A stretch of DNA of 40,244 bases from an uncultured Schumannella sp. (GTDB taxonomy: Bacteria > Actinomycetota > Actinomycetes > Actinomycetales > Microbacteriaceae), in NCBI RefSeq assembly GCF_905479755.1, contig NZ_CAJQNT010000039.1:1-40244 (forward strand), written 5' to 3'. Both the position numbers and the translations under genes were made by a program. This document shows positions 16,051-23,881 of this stretch, in pieces. Position 1 is the first letter of the stretch. Each line of letters begins with the position of its first letter. The notes beneath the pieces were generated by a model, which saw only the letters and a list, made by a program, of their open reading frames with translations, was not told the origin of the DNA and did not search any database.

Positions 16051-17292
16051 GTGACCACTGCCCTGCCGATCAACCCGCCCGCCCGTCTGCTCATGGGCCC
16101 CGGCCCCATCACGGCCGATCCGCGCGTGCTGCGCGCGATGAGCGCCCAGCTGGTGGGGCAGTACGACCCGGCGATGACGGCCTACATGGCCGAGACGCAG
16201 GAGTTCTTTCGCGGCGTGTTCGCGACCGCCAACGACGCCACCCTGCTGGTCGACGGCACGAGCCGTGCCGGCATCGAGGCCGCGATGGTGTCGCTGCTGG
16301 AGCCGGGCGACAAGGTGCTCGTGCCGATCTTCGGACGCTTCGGCCACCTGCTCCGTGAGATCGCCGAACGCTGCGGCGCCGAGGTGCACGTGCTCGAGCG
16401 CGAGTGGGGCACCGTGTTCACCACCGCCGAGATCGAGAAGGCGCTCATCGAGGTGAAGCCGAAGCTACTCGCGGTCGTGCACGGCGACACCTCCACGACG
16501 GTCGCGCAGCCCTTCGACGAGCTCGGCGCGCTCGCCCACAAGCACGGCGCGCTGCTCTACAGCGACACCACCGCAAGCCTCGGCGGCAACACCTTCCTCA
16601 CCGACGAGTGGGGCGTGGATGTGGTCAGCACCGGTCTGCAGAAGTGCCTCGCCGGGCCCTCGGGTTCGGCCCCCATCACGATCTCGGATGCGGCGCGCGC
16701 CATCATCGAGTCCCGCAAGTCGATCGAGGCGGGCATCCGCACCGAGGGCGACCCGGTGCTGGCGAACCCGATCCGCTCCAACTACCTCGACCTCGCTCAG
16801 ATCTTGGATTACTGGGGTCCGAAGCGCCTGAACCACCACACCGAGGCCACCTCGATGCTGTACGGCGCGCGCGAGTGCGCCCGCATCCTGTTGGAGGAGG
16901 GACTCGACGAGACGATCGAACGTCACCGCGTGCACGGCAATGCGATGGCCGACGGACTCGCGGGGCTCGGCTTCGAGATCTTCGGCGACCAGAGCGTGCG
17001 CATGAACAACGTGATCGGCGTGCACATCCCCGAGGGGATCGATGGCGACGCGGGCCGCGCGGCGATGCTCACCGACTACGGCATCGAGATTGGCACGAGC
17101 TTCGGCCCGCTGCACGGCAAGGTGTGGCGCATCGGCGTGATGGGCTACAACGCCCGCCGCGACACGGTGCTGACAACCCTGGCGGCGCTCGAGCAGCTGC
17201 TGCGGCGCGGCGGCGTCACGGTGCCGGTCGGTGGCGGCGTGGATGCGGCCCTCGAGTCCTACGCCGCGTCTTCTACGGACGGTGTCGCGTGA
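16051..17292 (+). CDS. pucG: (S)-Ureidoglycine-glyoxylate aminotransferase
   Basis: 413 residues, a class V PLP aminotransferase of the alanine-glyoxylate group. It transfers the amino group of ureidoglycine to glyoxylate, giving oxalurate and glycine. The PLP lysine is K198 (STGLQKCLAGPSG); VDGTSRAGIEAAM binds the cofactor phosphate, DTTASLGG is the aspartate-containing strand and LNHHTEATSMLYG is typical of the group. The call rests on sequence plus the allC neighbour; alanine- or serine-glyoxylate aminotransferase would be the alternative without that context. GTG 16051 is probably leaderless, and the stop overlaps allC (GTGA). Confidence 0.9.
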   Translation: MTTALPINPPARLLMGPGPITADPRVLRAMSAQLVGQYDPAMTAYMAETQEFFRGVFATANDATLLVDGTSRAGIEAAMVSLLEPGDKVLVPIFGRFGHLLREIAERCGAEVHVLEREWGTVFTTAEIEKALIEVKPKLLAVVHGDTSTTVAQPFDELGALAHKHGALLYSDTTASLGGNTFLTDEWGVDVVSTGLQKCLAGPSGSAPITISDAARAIIESRKSIEAGIRTEGDPVLANPIRSNYLDLAQILDYWGPKRLNHHTEATSMLYGARECARILLEEGLDETIERHRVHGNAMADGLAGLGFEIFGDQSVRMNNVIGVHIPEGIDGDAGRAAMLTDYGIEIGTSFGPLHGKVWRIGVMGYNARRDTVLTTLAALEQLLRRGGVTVPVGGGVDAALESYAASSTDGVA

Positions 17293-18581
17293 CCCTCGGA
17301 CTCGACGGCACCCCCGCGATCGATTCGCTGCCCGCGGCGCAACGCGTCCTGGACCGCGCCGACGAGCTCGCGCGCCACTCCTCGATGGAGGACGGCATCG
17401 AGCGCGTCTACCTGAGCCCCGAGCACGCGCGCGTCAACGCGATCGCCGCCTCGTGGATGCGCGAGGCCGGCATGCACTCCTGGCAGGACTCCGCGGGCAA
17501 CCAGTGCGGTCGCCGATCCGACGACCCGGAGGGCACGCCCGCGCTCGTGCTCGGCTCCCACCTGGACACGGTGCCGGGGGCGGGGCGCTACGACGGCATC
17601 CTCGGGGTGCTGGTCGCGATCGAGGTTGCCGAGCGGCTCGAACACGTCGACCTGCCCTTCGCGCTCGAGGTGGTCGCCTTCGCCGATGAGGAGGGCACGC
17701 GTTTCGGCGCGACCCTGCTCGGCTCGCGCGCCTTCGCGGGCGGCTGGAAGTCGGAGTGGAACGAACTCGAGGATGCGAACGGCACGACCCTCGGGGAGGC
17801 GGCGCTCGCCTTCGGGCTGGACCCGGAACGCATCCCGCGCGCCGCGCGGAAGCCGGAGGATGTCGTCGCGTACCTGGAGGCGCACATCGAGCAGGGCCCG
17901 AGCCTCGAGCGGCTCGACCGTGCGCTCGGCGTCGTCACCTCGATCGCGGCGGCCGAACGGCGCCTGATCCGCGTGGTGGGGGAGTCGCGGCACTGCGCCA
18001 CCCCGTGGGAGCTCCGCCGCGACGCGCTGCAGGGCGCGAGCGAGATGATTCTCGCGATCGACCAGATCGCGCGCGATCGCAACAGCCCGGCGACGATCGG
18101 CCACATCACGGTCGAACCGGATGCGGTGAACGTCATCCCGGGGCTTGCCGAGTTCAGTCTCGACCTGCGCGATGCGACCGCCGCCGGTCGCGACGCGACG
18201 TGGGAGGCGATCCGCCGCCGCATCCGCGAGATCGCGCTGGACCGTAGCCTGGCGCTGGACATTGAGACGACACACGCCGCACCCGAGATGGTGTGCGCGC
18301 CCGCGCTGCGCGAGTCGATCGCAGCGGGCATCCGTGCGACCGGCGACGAGACGCCGCTGGATCTGTTCAGCGTGGCCGGCCACGACGCGATGGCGGTCGG
18401 CGAGCTGACCGACGTGGCGATGCTGTTCGTGCGCTGCGCCGGGGGCATCAGCCACCACAAGGACGAGTCGGTGCGACTCGACGACGTGGCCGCCTCGATC
18501 GACGCGATGCACGCGGCGGTGCTCGACGTGGCGCTGCGCTACTCCGCGGGCGACGCGGATGCGCCGGGGCTGGTGCCGTAG
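17289..18581 (+). CDS. allC: Allantoate amidohydrolase (M20 amidase family)
   Basis: 430 residues, hydantoinase/carbamoylase-type amidase. It hydrolyses allantoate to ureidoglycine, CO2 and ammonia, supplying the PucG substrate. The metal ligands are visible: H91 and D102 (GSHLDTVPGAGRYDG), the DEEG acidic pair at 133-136, H199 (EAHIEQGP) and the late histidine in GGISHHKDE. The dimerisation-domain motif usually written HAGTTPM is here H235-CATPW, one residue shorter with altered substrate-contact positions. A related carbamoyl substrate is therefore possible. GTG 17289 overlaps the pucG stop. Confidence 0.88.
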   Translation: MTLGLDGTPAIDSLPAAQRVLDRADELARHSSMEDGIERVYLSPEHARVNAIAASWMREAGMHSWQDSAGNQCGRRSDDPEGTPALVLGSHLDTVPGAGRYDGILGVLVAIEVAERLEHVDLPFALEVVAFADEEGTRFGATLLGSRAFAGGWKSEWNELEDANGTTLGEAALAFGLDPERIPRAARKPEDVVAYLEAHIEQGPSLERLDRALGVVTSIAAAERRLIRVVGESRHCATPWELRRDALQGASEMILAIDQIARDRNSPATIGHITVEPDAVNVIPGLAEFSLDLRDATAAGRDATWEAIRRRIREIALDRSLALDIETTHAAPEMVCAPALRESIAAGIRATGDETPLDLFSVAGHDAMAVGELTDVAMLFVRCAGGISHHKDESVRLDDVAASIDAMHAAVLDVALRYSAGDADAPGLVP

Positions 18582-18790
18582 GGGCGCGGTCAAGTCGCCA
18601 TAGTTGACGCGCCACATGGCTGGTGAACTCCGAGGGCACCCGCGTTCGTTGCGCTGAGAGCCAGATCCGCATTAGTTGAGTTATTCTTACTTACGAAGCG
18701 CGCGGCGCGTCTTGTGGCATGCGTGCAGGCTTAGCTTCGCGTCCCACACGTGAAGTGAACGAAGTCCGACCAGGCAGGGGAACTGACAGC

Positions 18791-20272
18791 GTGCTAGCTC
18801 CAACCGAGTCCAAACTCACGAGTGCGTGGGACGCGCTACGGCATGACAGCAGAGGGTGGCCATTGTTTCTGTCCGCGGTGGCGATTTCGGGCCTTCGAGG
18901 ATGGCGCGGCGAAGTAGTCGAATTCCGGTATCCAGTCGTTGCGATCGCCGGAGTAAATGGGGCCGGAAAGAGCACCGTGCTGAAGGCCGCTGCCGCGGCG
19001 TATCGTGCGCCAACTGGCACCGCGACTTCGGTCGCGTACTCCCCTGACGACTTCTTCCCGAATACGCCCTGGGAAGAGGTGAGTGGTGTCGTCTTGAAGT
19101 ACACCGTGCGGCAAGGCGAGACCACCGAACTTGTGACAGTGCGGAAGCCGACGTCTCGCTGGCGCGGGGCACCCGAACGCAAGCATCGGTCGTCGTACTT
19201 CCTGGATGTGTCAAGAATTCAGCCCGCAAACACCCAGATCGGGTACGGGAGGACCGCGCAGGACGTCATTAGCCGGGGAACCTCTGAATCGCTGGATGAA
19301 GCGGAGATCTCGCAACTTAACCGGACGCTCGGGCGTACGTATGAAGATGCGAGCTTCGATCGCGCCGAAGACAAGCAGGTGGGGGTGCTCACTCAATCTG
19401 GAGTTCGCTACTCAAACTTCCACCAAGGTGCGGGGGAGGATTCGGTCTTGGACTTGGTCGCGCTGATCTCCAAGGCCCCGAAGCACTCGCTGGTACTAAT
19501 CGACGAAGTCGAGGCGTCACTGCACCCACAGGCGCAACGCAGTCTCATGGCGGAGCTCCTTCGAGTCGCGGAGGCGAAGCGGCTACAGATTGTTTTGTCG
19601 ACGCACTCCCCGTACATCCTCGAGCGTTTGCCTGCACTCGCGCGAGTATTCGTCTCCGTTGATCGGCAGATGAAGCGTCAGATCCTGTACGGAGTCACGC
19701 CAGATTTCGCATTGAGTCTCATGGATGACGAAGCCCACGCCGAACTCGATATCTACTGCGAAGACGACTCAGCCACCTACCTGATCGAACGGCTCATAGC
19801 CGCGGGCCTCCCCGAGTCAATGCAGCGAGTTCGAATCACAGGGGTAGGTCCCGCCTCAACGGTGATGGCGCTGGGTCCGATCGCAGCCAAGGACAAGCTA
19901 CCGAGGCCTGCCATCTGCGTTGTGGACGCCGACCAAACCGAGGGGGAAGATTATTTGGTGCTCCCCGGGTCGGCCCCTCCAGAGCGAGAAGTGATTCTAG
20001 GGCTGTCTGAAGCCAATTGGCTTTCCGTCGGCGAGCGATTGGGCAGGAGCGCCGGCGAAGTGCTCGACGCGAAGGACAGGGCGGTTCAAATCGAGCACCA
20101 TCACGCCTGGCCGGGCGAGATAGCGCGGTTGCTTGGAGGGACGATGCGGCCATCAAAGGTGTGGGAGGCGGTCGCGGACGTCTGGGTCAGTGACGTGCTC
20201 GGCGATGAGGCAGCGGCGCAATGGTGTGCACCGATCGCGGACGCACTTGGATCTCATTCCGGGCGTGGGTGA
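18791..20272 (+). CDS. OLD-like AAA ATPase with TOPRIM-type C-terminal region
   Basis: 493 residues from GTG 18791, chosen for AGGGG ten bases upstream; an in-frame ATG at 18719 (517 residues) lacks a ribosome-binding site. On the 517-residue numbering it shows Walker A GVNGAGKST (78-86), an ABC-signature-like stretch near NFHQGAGEDSVLDL, Walker B LVLIDEVEASLHP (258-270), STHSPYIL, then TOPRIM-like ELDIYCEDDSATYLIERL and ICVVDADQ (399-406). Base composition is visibly more AT-rich and codon choice less biased than in neighbours, suggesting transfer. A nuclease or phage-defence role is inferred from family likeness only. No partner gene adjoins it. Confidence 0.75.
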   Translation: MLAPTESKLTSAWDALRHDSRGWPLFLSAVAISGLRGWRGEVVEFRYPVVAIAGVNGAGKSTVLKAAAAAYRAPTGTATSVAYSPDDFFPNTPWEEVSGVVLKYTVRQGETTELVTVRKPTSRWRGAPERKHRSSYFLDVSRIQPANTQIGYGRTAQDVISRGTSESLDEAEISQLNRTLGRTYEDASFDRAEDKQVGVLTQSGVRYSNFHQGAGEDSVLDLVALISKAPKHSLVLIDEVEASLHPQAQRSLMAELLRVAEAKRLQIVLSTHSPYILERLPALARVFVSVDRQMKRQILYGVTPDFALSLMDDEAHAELDIYCEDDSATYLIERLIAAGLPESMQRVRITGVGPASTVMALGPIAAKDKLPRPAICVVDADQTEGEDYLVLPGSAPPEREVILGLSEANWLSVGERLGRSAGEVLDAKDRAVQIEHHHAWPGEIARLLGGTMRPSKVWEAVADVWVSDVLGDEAAAQWCAPIADALGSHSGRG

Positions 20273-20518
20273 GCGAGGCGCTCGTCGCCCGGGCCGACGA
20301 GTTGCCACCAGTAACCGGCACGTGAGGCGTCGCGCTCAGCCTGAAGGGAGAGTCCCCAGCAGTCCACTTCTTCGCCGATGCGGCTGCCCATCAATCACCT
20401 CCGACGATTCAAGCGCGACCGGCGGTTGTCACACAGCCCTCGCCGGGTTGGCGCAACCGCGGCCAAATTGTCGAGATCACATCGTCGGATCGCGGGCCGT
20501 GTCACTCGCGTGTCGTGT
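20273..20518. other. Gene-free stretch after the ATPase
   Basis: 246 bases, more AT-rich than the surroundings and without a convincing start, stop or ribosome-binding combination on either strand. I see no tRNA, terminator or direct repeat that would mark an attachment site. Confidence 0.4.
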
Positions 20519-20836
20519 TCAAGATCTCTCGACGCGAGCGCGGAGCGCCTCCACGACCTGCTCCTGCGTCGGAAGCCCGGCGAGCCCCGTCGGCGTGCGG
20601 TAGACGCGACACGCGAGGTCGTTGGTCGCACCGCCGGAGGGGAACAGGTCGGTGCCGTCGACCTCGATCGTCGGCGAGCCGGCGAAGGCCGTGCCGATCG
20701 TGTCCTCCGGCGTCGCGAGCAACTCCACCGCGATGGGGATGTCCGAGAGCCCGAGCTCATCGAGGGCCGCACGCAGCCGAACCTCGGCGTCGGCCCAGTT
20801 CGGGCACTCGTCGATGTGCAGCAGTCGGATCTTCAT
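20519..20836 (-). CDS. Small thioredoxin-fold protein
   Basis: 105 residues. It begins MKIRLLHIDECPNWADA, an early beta strand with a cysteine in the position of a CxxC active site (CPNW keeps only the first cysteine). It continues to SPTIEVDGTDLF, the cis-proline region typical of small thioredoxin or glutaredoxin relatives. A second cysteine occurs in ACRVYRTPTG, which resembles the cofactor-free reductase relatives linked to mercury or arsenic genes, though none are nearby. Its ATG is three bases after the methyltransferase stop, so the two form an operon. Function unknown. Confidence 0.75.
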   Translation of the reverse strand: MKIRLLHIDECPNWADAEVRLRAALDELGLSDIPIAVELLATPEDTIGTAFAGSPTIEVDGTDLFPSGGATNDLACRVYRTPTGLAGLPTQEQVVEALRARVERS

Positions 20837-20839
20837 GAC

Positions 20840-21466
20840 CTACATTCCGTTCCGTCGTACGACGACGACCGAGTCCAGCAACACCGCCGACTCCCCGTCG
20901 GGGCCCGTCGCCGGGCGCTCGCGCGCCTCGGCGGTGACGGTCTCCCAGGCATCCGCCGGGAGGTTGAGCGCGGCGAGCTCCTCGGCCGGCGTCGGCATCT
21001 CGGCGTGGAAGTGCTTCGACCACGGCGGCGGGGCGGCGTGCGCGACCACGAGCAGGTGCCCGCCCGGGGCGACGAGCGTGGCGGCGCGGCGCAGGATCGC
21101 CTCGCGCGACAGCGTGACGTTCGACTGCAGGAAGCAGGCGCTCACCAGGTCGAAGCGCGCATCCGTCGTCCAGGTTTCGAGGTCGGCCGCAACCCAGGTG
21201 TTGCGGTCGGCGGGGATGCCCCGGCGGGCCGCCTCGTCGGCGCCACGGCGCACGGCGGTCGGCGAGATGTCGACGCCGGTGACCCGCCAGCCCTGCTCGG
21301 CGAGCCACAGGCTGTCGCCGCCCTCACCGCATCCGAGGTCCAGGGCGGTGCCGGGGGTCAGTTCGCTCGCCACGGCGACCATCGAGGCGTTGGCGCGACC
21401 CGACCAGACCTGCGTGGCGGTGGAGTAGCGCTCCTCCCAATACTGGGCGGCTTCGTTCTGAGACAT
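20840..21466 (-). CDS. Class I SAM-dependent methyltransferase
   Basis: 208 residues. The SAM motif I is TALDLGCGEGGDSLWLAEQGW, motif II GVDISPTAV, followed by VAADLETW and FDLVSACFLQSN. HLLVVAHAAPPPWSKH continues the fold, which resembles thiopurine or tellurite-type methyltransferases. The substrate cannot be inferred. ATG 21466 is preceded by TATTCT with a seven-base gap, so transcription is probably leaderless. It is followed immediately by the thioredoxin-like gene. Confidence 0.88.
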   Translation of the reverse strand: MSQNEAAQYWEERYSTATQVWSGRANASMVAVASELTPGTALDLGCGEGGDSLWLAEQGWRVTGVDISPTAVRRGADEAARRGIPADRNTWVAADLETWTTDARFDLVSACFLQSNVTLSREAILRRAATLVAPGGHLLVVAHAAPPPWSKHFHAEMPTPAEELAALNLPADAWETVTAEARERPATGPDGESAVLLDSVVVVRRNGM

Positions 21467-21473
21467 GACGTTG

Positions 21474-21479
21474 AGAATA
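21474..21479 (-). promoter_or_regulatory. -10 element for the methyltransferase
   Basis: Minus-strand TATTCT, seven bases (caacgtc) before ATG 21466, with no ribosome-binding site. Confidence 0.5.
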
Positions 21480-21514
21480 CGCGTCGTGAGCCCCCGAACT
21501 GGCACAGTGAGGGC

Positions 21515-22240
21515 ATGCGCCCGCCCGTCTGTGCCGTCTGCGAGCGGATGCTCGACGAGCCGGCCGCCGGGCTGGTGCGGTTCCAGCCGACCGAGGAGTC
21601 GCGTGACTGGCGCGAACGCGCCGAGCGGGACGGATTTGTGGGTCACCCGCCCGACGAGGACTGGTTCTGTGCGACCCACGTCGATCGCGCCCGGGAGCTT
21701 GCTGCCACCCACGCCCTCGCGGACGCGCTGCGGCGCGTGGCGTTCGACGCGCGTCGCGCCGCCAACCGGGCTCAGTCGGACGAGACGCGGCGGACCGACG
21801 CGCCGCCGATCCGGATACGCCCGATCGTGCCCCGCGGCATCGACGAGCTGGGGCACGCCTTTCGTGAGCTGGTGCCGGCTCTTGCCGAGCTTGTTGGCGT
21901 GCCGGTTCCCCGGCTGGAGCGGGTGAGCCGCCGCACCTGGCACCCGATGGATGGCGCCGTGGCCCCCGACTGCCCGTTTGCCGACGACATCCGGTGGACG
22001 GAGCCGGACGCCCCCATCTCGCTGTCTGGCGACCGCGCCTGGTGGAATCCCGACACCCTCGCGCGTGCGAGCGAGACGCTGTCGGTGCGGGTTCCGCGAA
22101 GCGACATCGACGTGAGCATCACGGGCGCGATTCCCGCCGACGGGTCGAGCCGGATGGTGACCGAGCTGATGGTGCTACGCCGCCTGCCCGACGAGATCGC
22201 CGCGGTGCTCGACGCCGCGCTGCCGCCGCCCGCACCCTAG
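21515..22240 (+). CDS. Unrecognised protein with CxxC...C-x2-H motif
   Basis: 241 residues. I do not recognise the family. It opens with CAVCERM (residues 6-12) and, about 45 residues on, DWFCATHVDRA. The four residues C6, C9, C52 and H55 could form a zinc site. A long alanine/arginine-rich helix follows, then a C-terminal half with WHPMDGAVAPDCPFADD and two SVRV/SDIDVSITG-like beta segments. There is no signal peptide or membrane segment. The start ATG 21515 has GAGGG close upstream. It is transcribed divergently from the methyltransferase. Confidence 0.7.
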   Translation: MRPPVCAVCERMLDEPAAGLVRFQPTEESRDWRERAERDGFVGHPPDEDWFCATHVDRARELAATHALADALRRVAFDARRAANRAQSDETRRTDAPPIRIRPIVPRGIDELGHAFRELVPALAELVGVPVPRLERVSRRTWHPMDGAVAPDCPFADDIRWTEPDAPISLSGDRAWWNPDTLARASETLSVRVPRSDIDVSITGAIPADGSSRMVTELMVLRRLPDEIAAVLDAALPPPAP

Positions 22241-22290
22241 CCTCGTCGCGCGCGCCGGAGTAGCGTCGAACCCACACCCGAGGAGGCGTC

Positions 22291-22695
22291 ATGAGCGGCA
22301 GCGGCACCAAAGACGAGCCCTGGGAGCTGACGACCGCGCCCGGCTCGAGCGCGTACACGATGTACCGCGACTTCGACGCCGATCCGCCGGCACTCGTCTG
22401 CCAGGTCGGCTCGACGAAGCTCTCGTATCACGCGAGTGCGATCGACGACCTCTACGCCTGGCTGCGCGAGAAGGGCGACTGGGTCGACCTCGGCGCCGCG
22501 GACGAGAAGAAAGAACCCGCGCCCGGCACGGTCGAAGCCTGGGGGCGTGACGAATCCAACCCGGTCGGCGGCTGGTACGGCCTGCGCAAGGGCTACCGCG
22601 GCCGTTTCGGCATGTACCTGCCGCCGCTGCTGGAGGCGCTCGGCCTCGCCGAACTCACGCACGAGGCCCGCAACAACCGGATGCGCGCCATCTAG
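22291..22695 (+). CDS. Conserved-looking small hypothetical protein
   Basis: 134 residues. I recognise no domain. The N-terminal part reads GTKDEPWELTTAPGSSAYTMY, then LVCQVGSTKLSYHASAIDDLYAWLREKGDWVDLG. The C-terminal part reads GWYGLRKGYRGRFGMYLPPLLEALGLAELTHEARNNRMRAI, a helical end rich in aromatic residues. It has a clear ribosome-binding site (GAGGAGG, spacing five) and is GC-typical for the chromosome. It is probably an independent transcription unit, since TAGCGT lies about 25 bases upstream. Confidence 0.75.
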   Translation: MSGSGTKDEPWELTTAPGSSAYTMYRDFDADPPALVCQVGSTKLSYHASAIDDLYAWLREKGDWVDLGAADEKKEPAPGTVEAWGRDESNPVGGWYGLRKGYRGRFGMYLPPLLEALGLAELTHEARNNRMRAI

Positions 22696-22764
22696 CCTCT
22701 CGCCTCCCGCCGAGCGCGACCGAAACGTGCGAGCGCGACCGAAGAACCGGGCGCGCTCGTGAGT

Positions 22765-23370
22765 TCAGGTAGCTCTCGGCGGACGTGGGGGTGGAGGTGG
22801 GGGCGGGGTGTCGGTGTCGGCGCCGTGCCAGAGGTCGGCGCACTCGAGCTCGAGGGCGGCGTGCGTGCGGAGGTAGGGGCCTGCGCCCCGGTCGCCGTGC
22901 GCCGCCTCAGCGACCGCTCGCCAGTGATCGCGGCCGAGGAGCACCGGATGCCCGGGTCGACCCTGGAACACCGCGCGCGCGAGGGCGGCGGCATCCGGCT
23001 CCGTGCTCGTGAGCACGCGGGCGACGACTTCGGCGGGCAGGCCCGGCAGGTCGACGAGCGTGATGAGCGCGGCGGTCGCGGGGGAGTGTTCGAGGGCTTC
23101 AAGCCCGCGGCGCAGTGACGCCGAGAGCCCGTCAGCCCACTCCTCGGCCACCACGACCGAGGTGCCCTCCGGCACGAGGGTTCGCGCCGTCTCGGCCGAG
23201 GCGCCGAGCACGACGGTGACATCGGCGCATCCGCCCTCCCGCAGGGCCGTCACGGCGAGCTGCAGCCAGGGGGCGCCCGCGTCGTCGCGGCGCAGCGCCT
23301 TCGGGCCGCCCGCGCGCGAGCCGGCGCCCGCCGCGAGCACCAAACCCGACACGTGCGCGAAACCCGTCAT
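22765..23370 (-). CDS. MobA/MocA-like nucleotidyltransferase
   Basis: 201 residues. The N-terminal nucleotide-binding motif is GLVLAAGAGSRAGGPKAL (residues 9-26), followed by LITLVDLPGLPAEVVARVL with the metal-binding Asp, and HPVLLGRDHW. The MobA-like family includes MocA, which adds CMP to molybdopterin to form the cofactor of xanthine-dehydrogenase-type enzymes. That role fits a purine region. The C-terminus is an odd proline run (DTPPPPPPPRPPRAT). Its ATG and a possible uraD ATG share the four bases CATG at 23368-23371. Confidence 0.85.
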   Translation of the reverse strand: MTGFAHVSGLVLAAGAGSRAGGPKALRRDDAGAPWLQLAVTALREGGCADVTVVLGASAETARTLVPEGTSVVVAEEWADGLSASLRRGLEALEHSPATAALITLVDLPGLPAEVVARVLTSTEPDAAALARAVFQGRPGHPVLLGRDHWRAVAEAAHGDRGAGPYLRTHAALELECADLWHGADTDTPPPPPPPRPPRAT

Positions 23371-23373
23371 GGC

Positions 23374-23379
23374 TACAGT
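23374..23379 (+). promoter_or_regulatory. -10 element for uraD
   Basis: TACAGT, seven bases (tgagcac) before ATG 23387. This supports ATG 23387 over the in-frame ATG 23369, which lies upstream of the element. Confidence 0.5.
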
Positions 23380-23386
23380 TGAGCAC

Positions 23387-23881
23387 ATGATCGGCGAAGA
23401 CGAAGAGGCGCTTCGCGCCGGACTCACGGCGGCGCTCGGCGTGCGGCGCTGGGTCGACGAGGTCGCCTCGGCGGCACCGTTCGCCGACCTGGCCGAACTG
23501 CGCTCGGTGGCCTCCGCCGCGGGCGCCGACCTCAGCGATCGCGAGATCGAGGAGGCGCTCGCCCACCACCCACGCATCGGCGAGAAGCCCGTCGGCGAGG
23601 GGGCCGCGCAGGCCTTCAGCCGGCGCGAGCAGGCCTCCGTCGACGCCGACGACGCGGAGGTGAACGCGCGGATCGCGGCAGGCAACGCCGCCTACGAGCA
23701 GCGCTTCGACCGGGTGTTCCTCATTCGCGCGGCGGGGCGCTCGCGCGCCGACATCCTGGCGGAACTCGACCGCCGCATCGAACTCGACCACGAAACCGAG
23801 TTGCAGAACGTGCGCGAGCAGCTGCTCGAAATCGCGCTGCTGCGCCTGGACCAGACCTTCGGAGAGGACGCACTCGCATGA
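23387..23881 (+). CDS. uraD: OHCU decarboxylase
   Basis: 164 residues. It converts 2-oxo-4-hydroxy-4-carboxy-5-ureidoimidazoline to (S)-allantoin, the third step from urate. The catalytic histidine is in AHHPRIGEK (H61), with the partner glutamate in SRREQAS (E81), then NAAYEQRFDRVFLIRAAGRS, the family signature, and a helical C-terminus. ATG 23387 was chosen from the leaderless promoter spacing and family length. The stop overlaps pucM as ATGA. The two enzymes act consecutively, in the order PucM then UraD. Confidence 0.95.
   Translation: MIGEDEEALRAGLTAALGVRRWVDEVASAAPFADLAELRSVASAAGADLSDREIEEALAHHPRIGEKPVGEGAAQAFSRREQASVDADDAEVNARIAAGNAAYEQRFDRVFLIRAAGRSRADILAELDRRIELDHETELQNVREQLLEIALLRLDQTFGEDALA

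Noticed and set aside
18582-20518. A complete genomic island with attachment sites around the AAA ATPase
   Set aside because: No tRNA, integrase or flanking direct repeat could be found; only composition suggests transfer.
20133-20603. A 156-codon frame over the 3' end of the ATPase and the gap behind it
   Set aside because: No ribosome-binding site, Arg/Ser/Cys-rich composition, and it runs antisense into the thioredoxin-like gene.
22712-22743. Short direct repeat CGAGCGCGACCGAA between the 134-residue gene and the nucleotidyltransferase
   Set aside because: Only two short GC-rich copies, too little to call an element.
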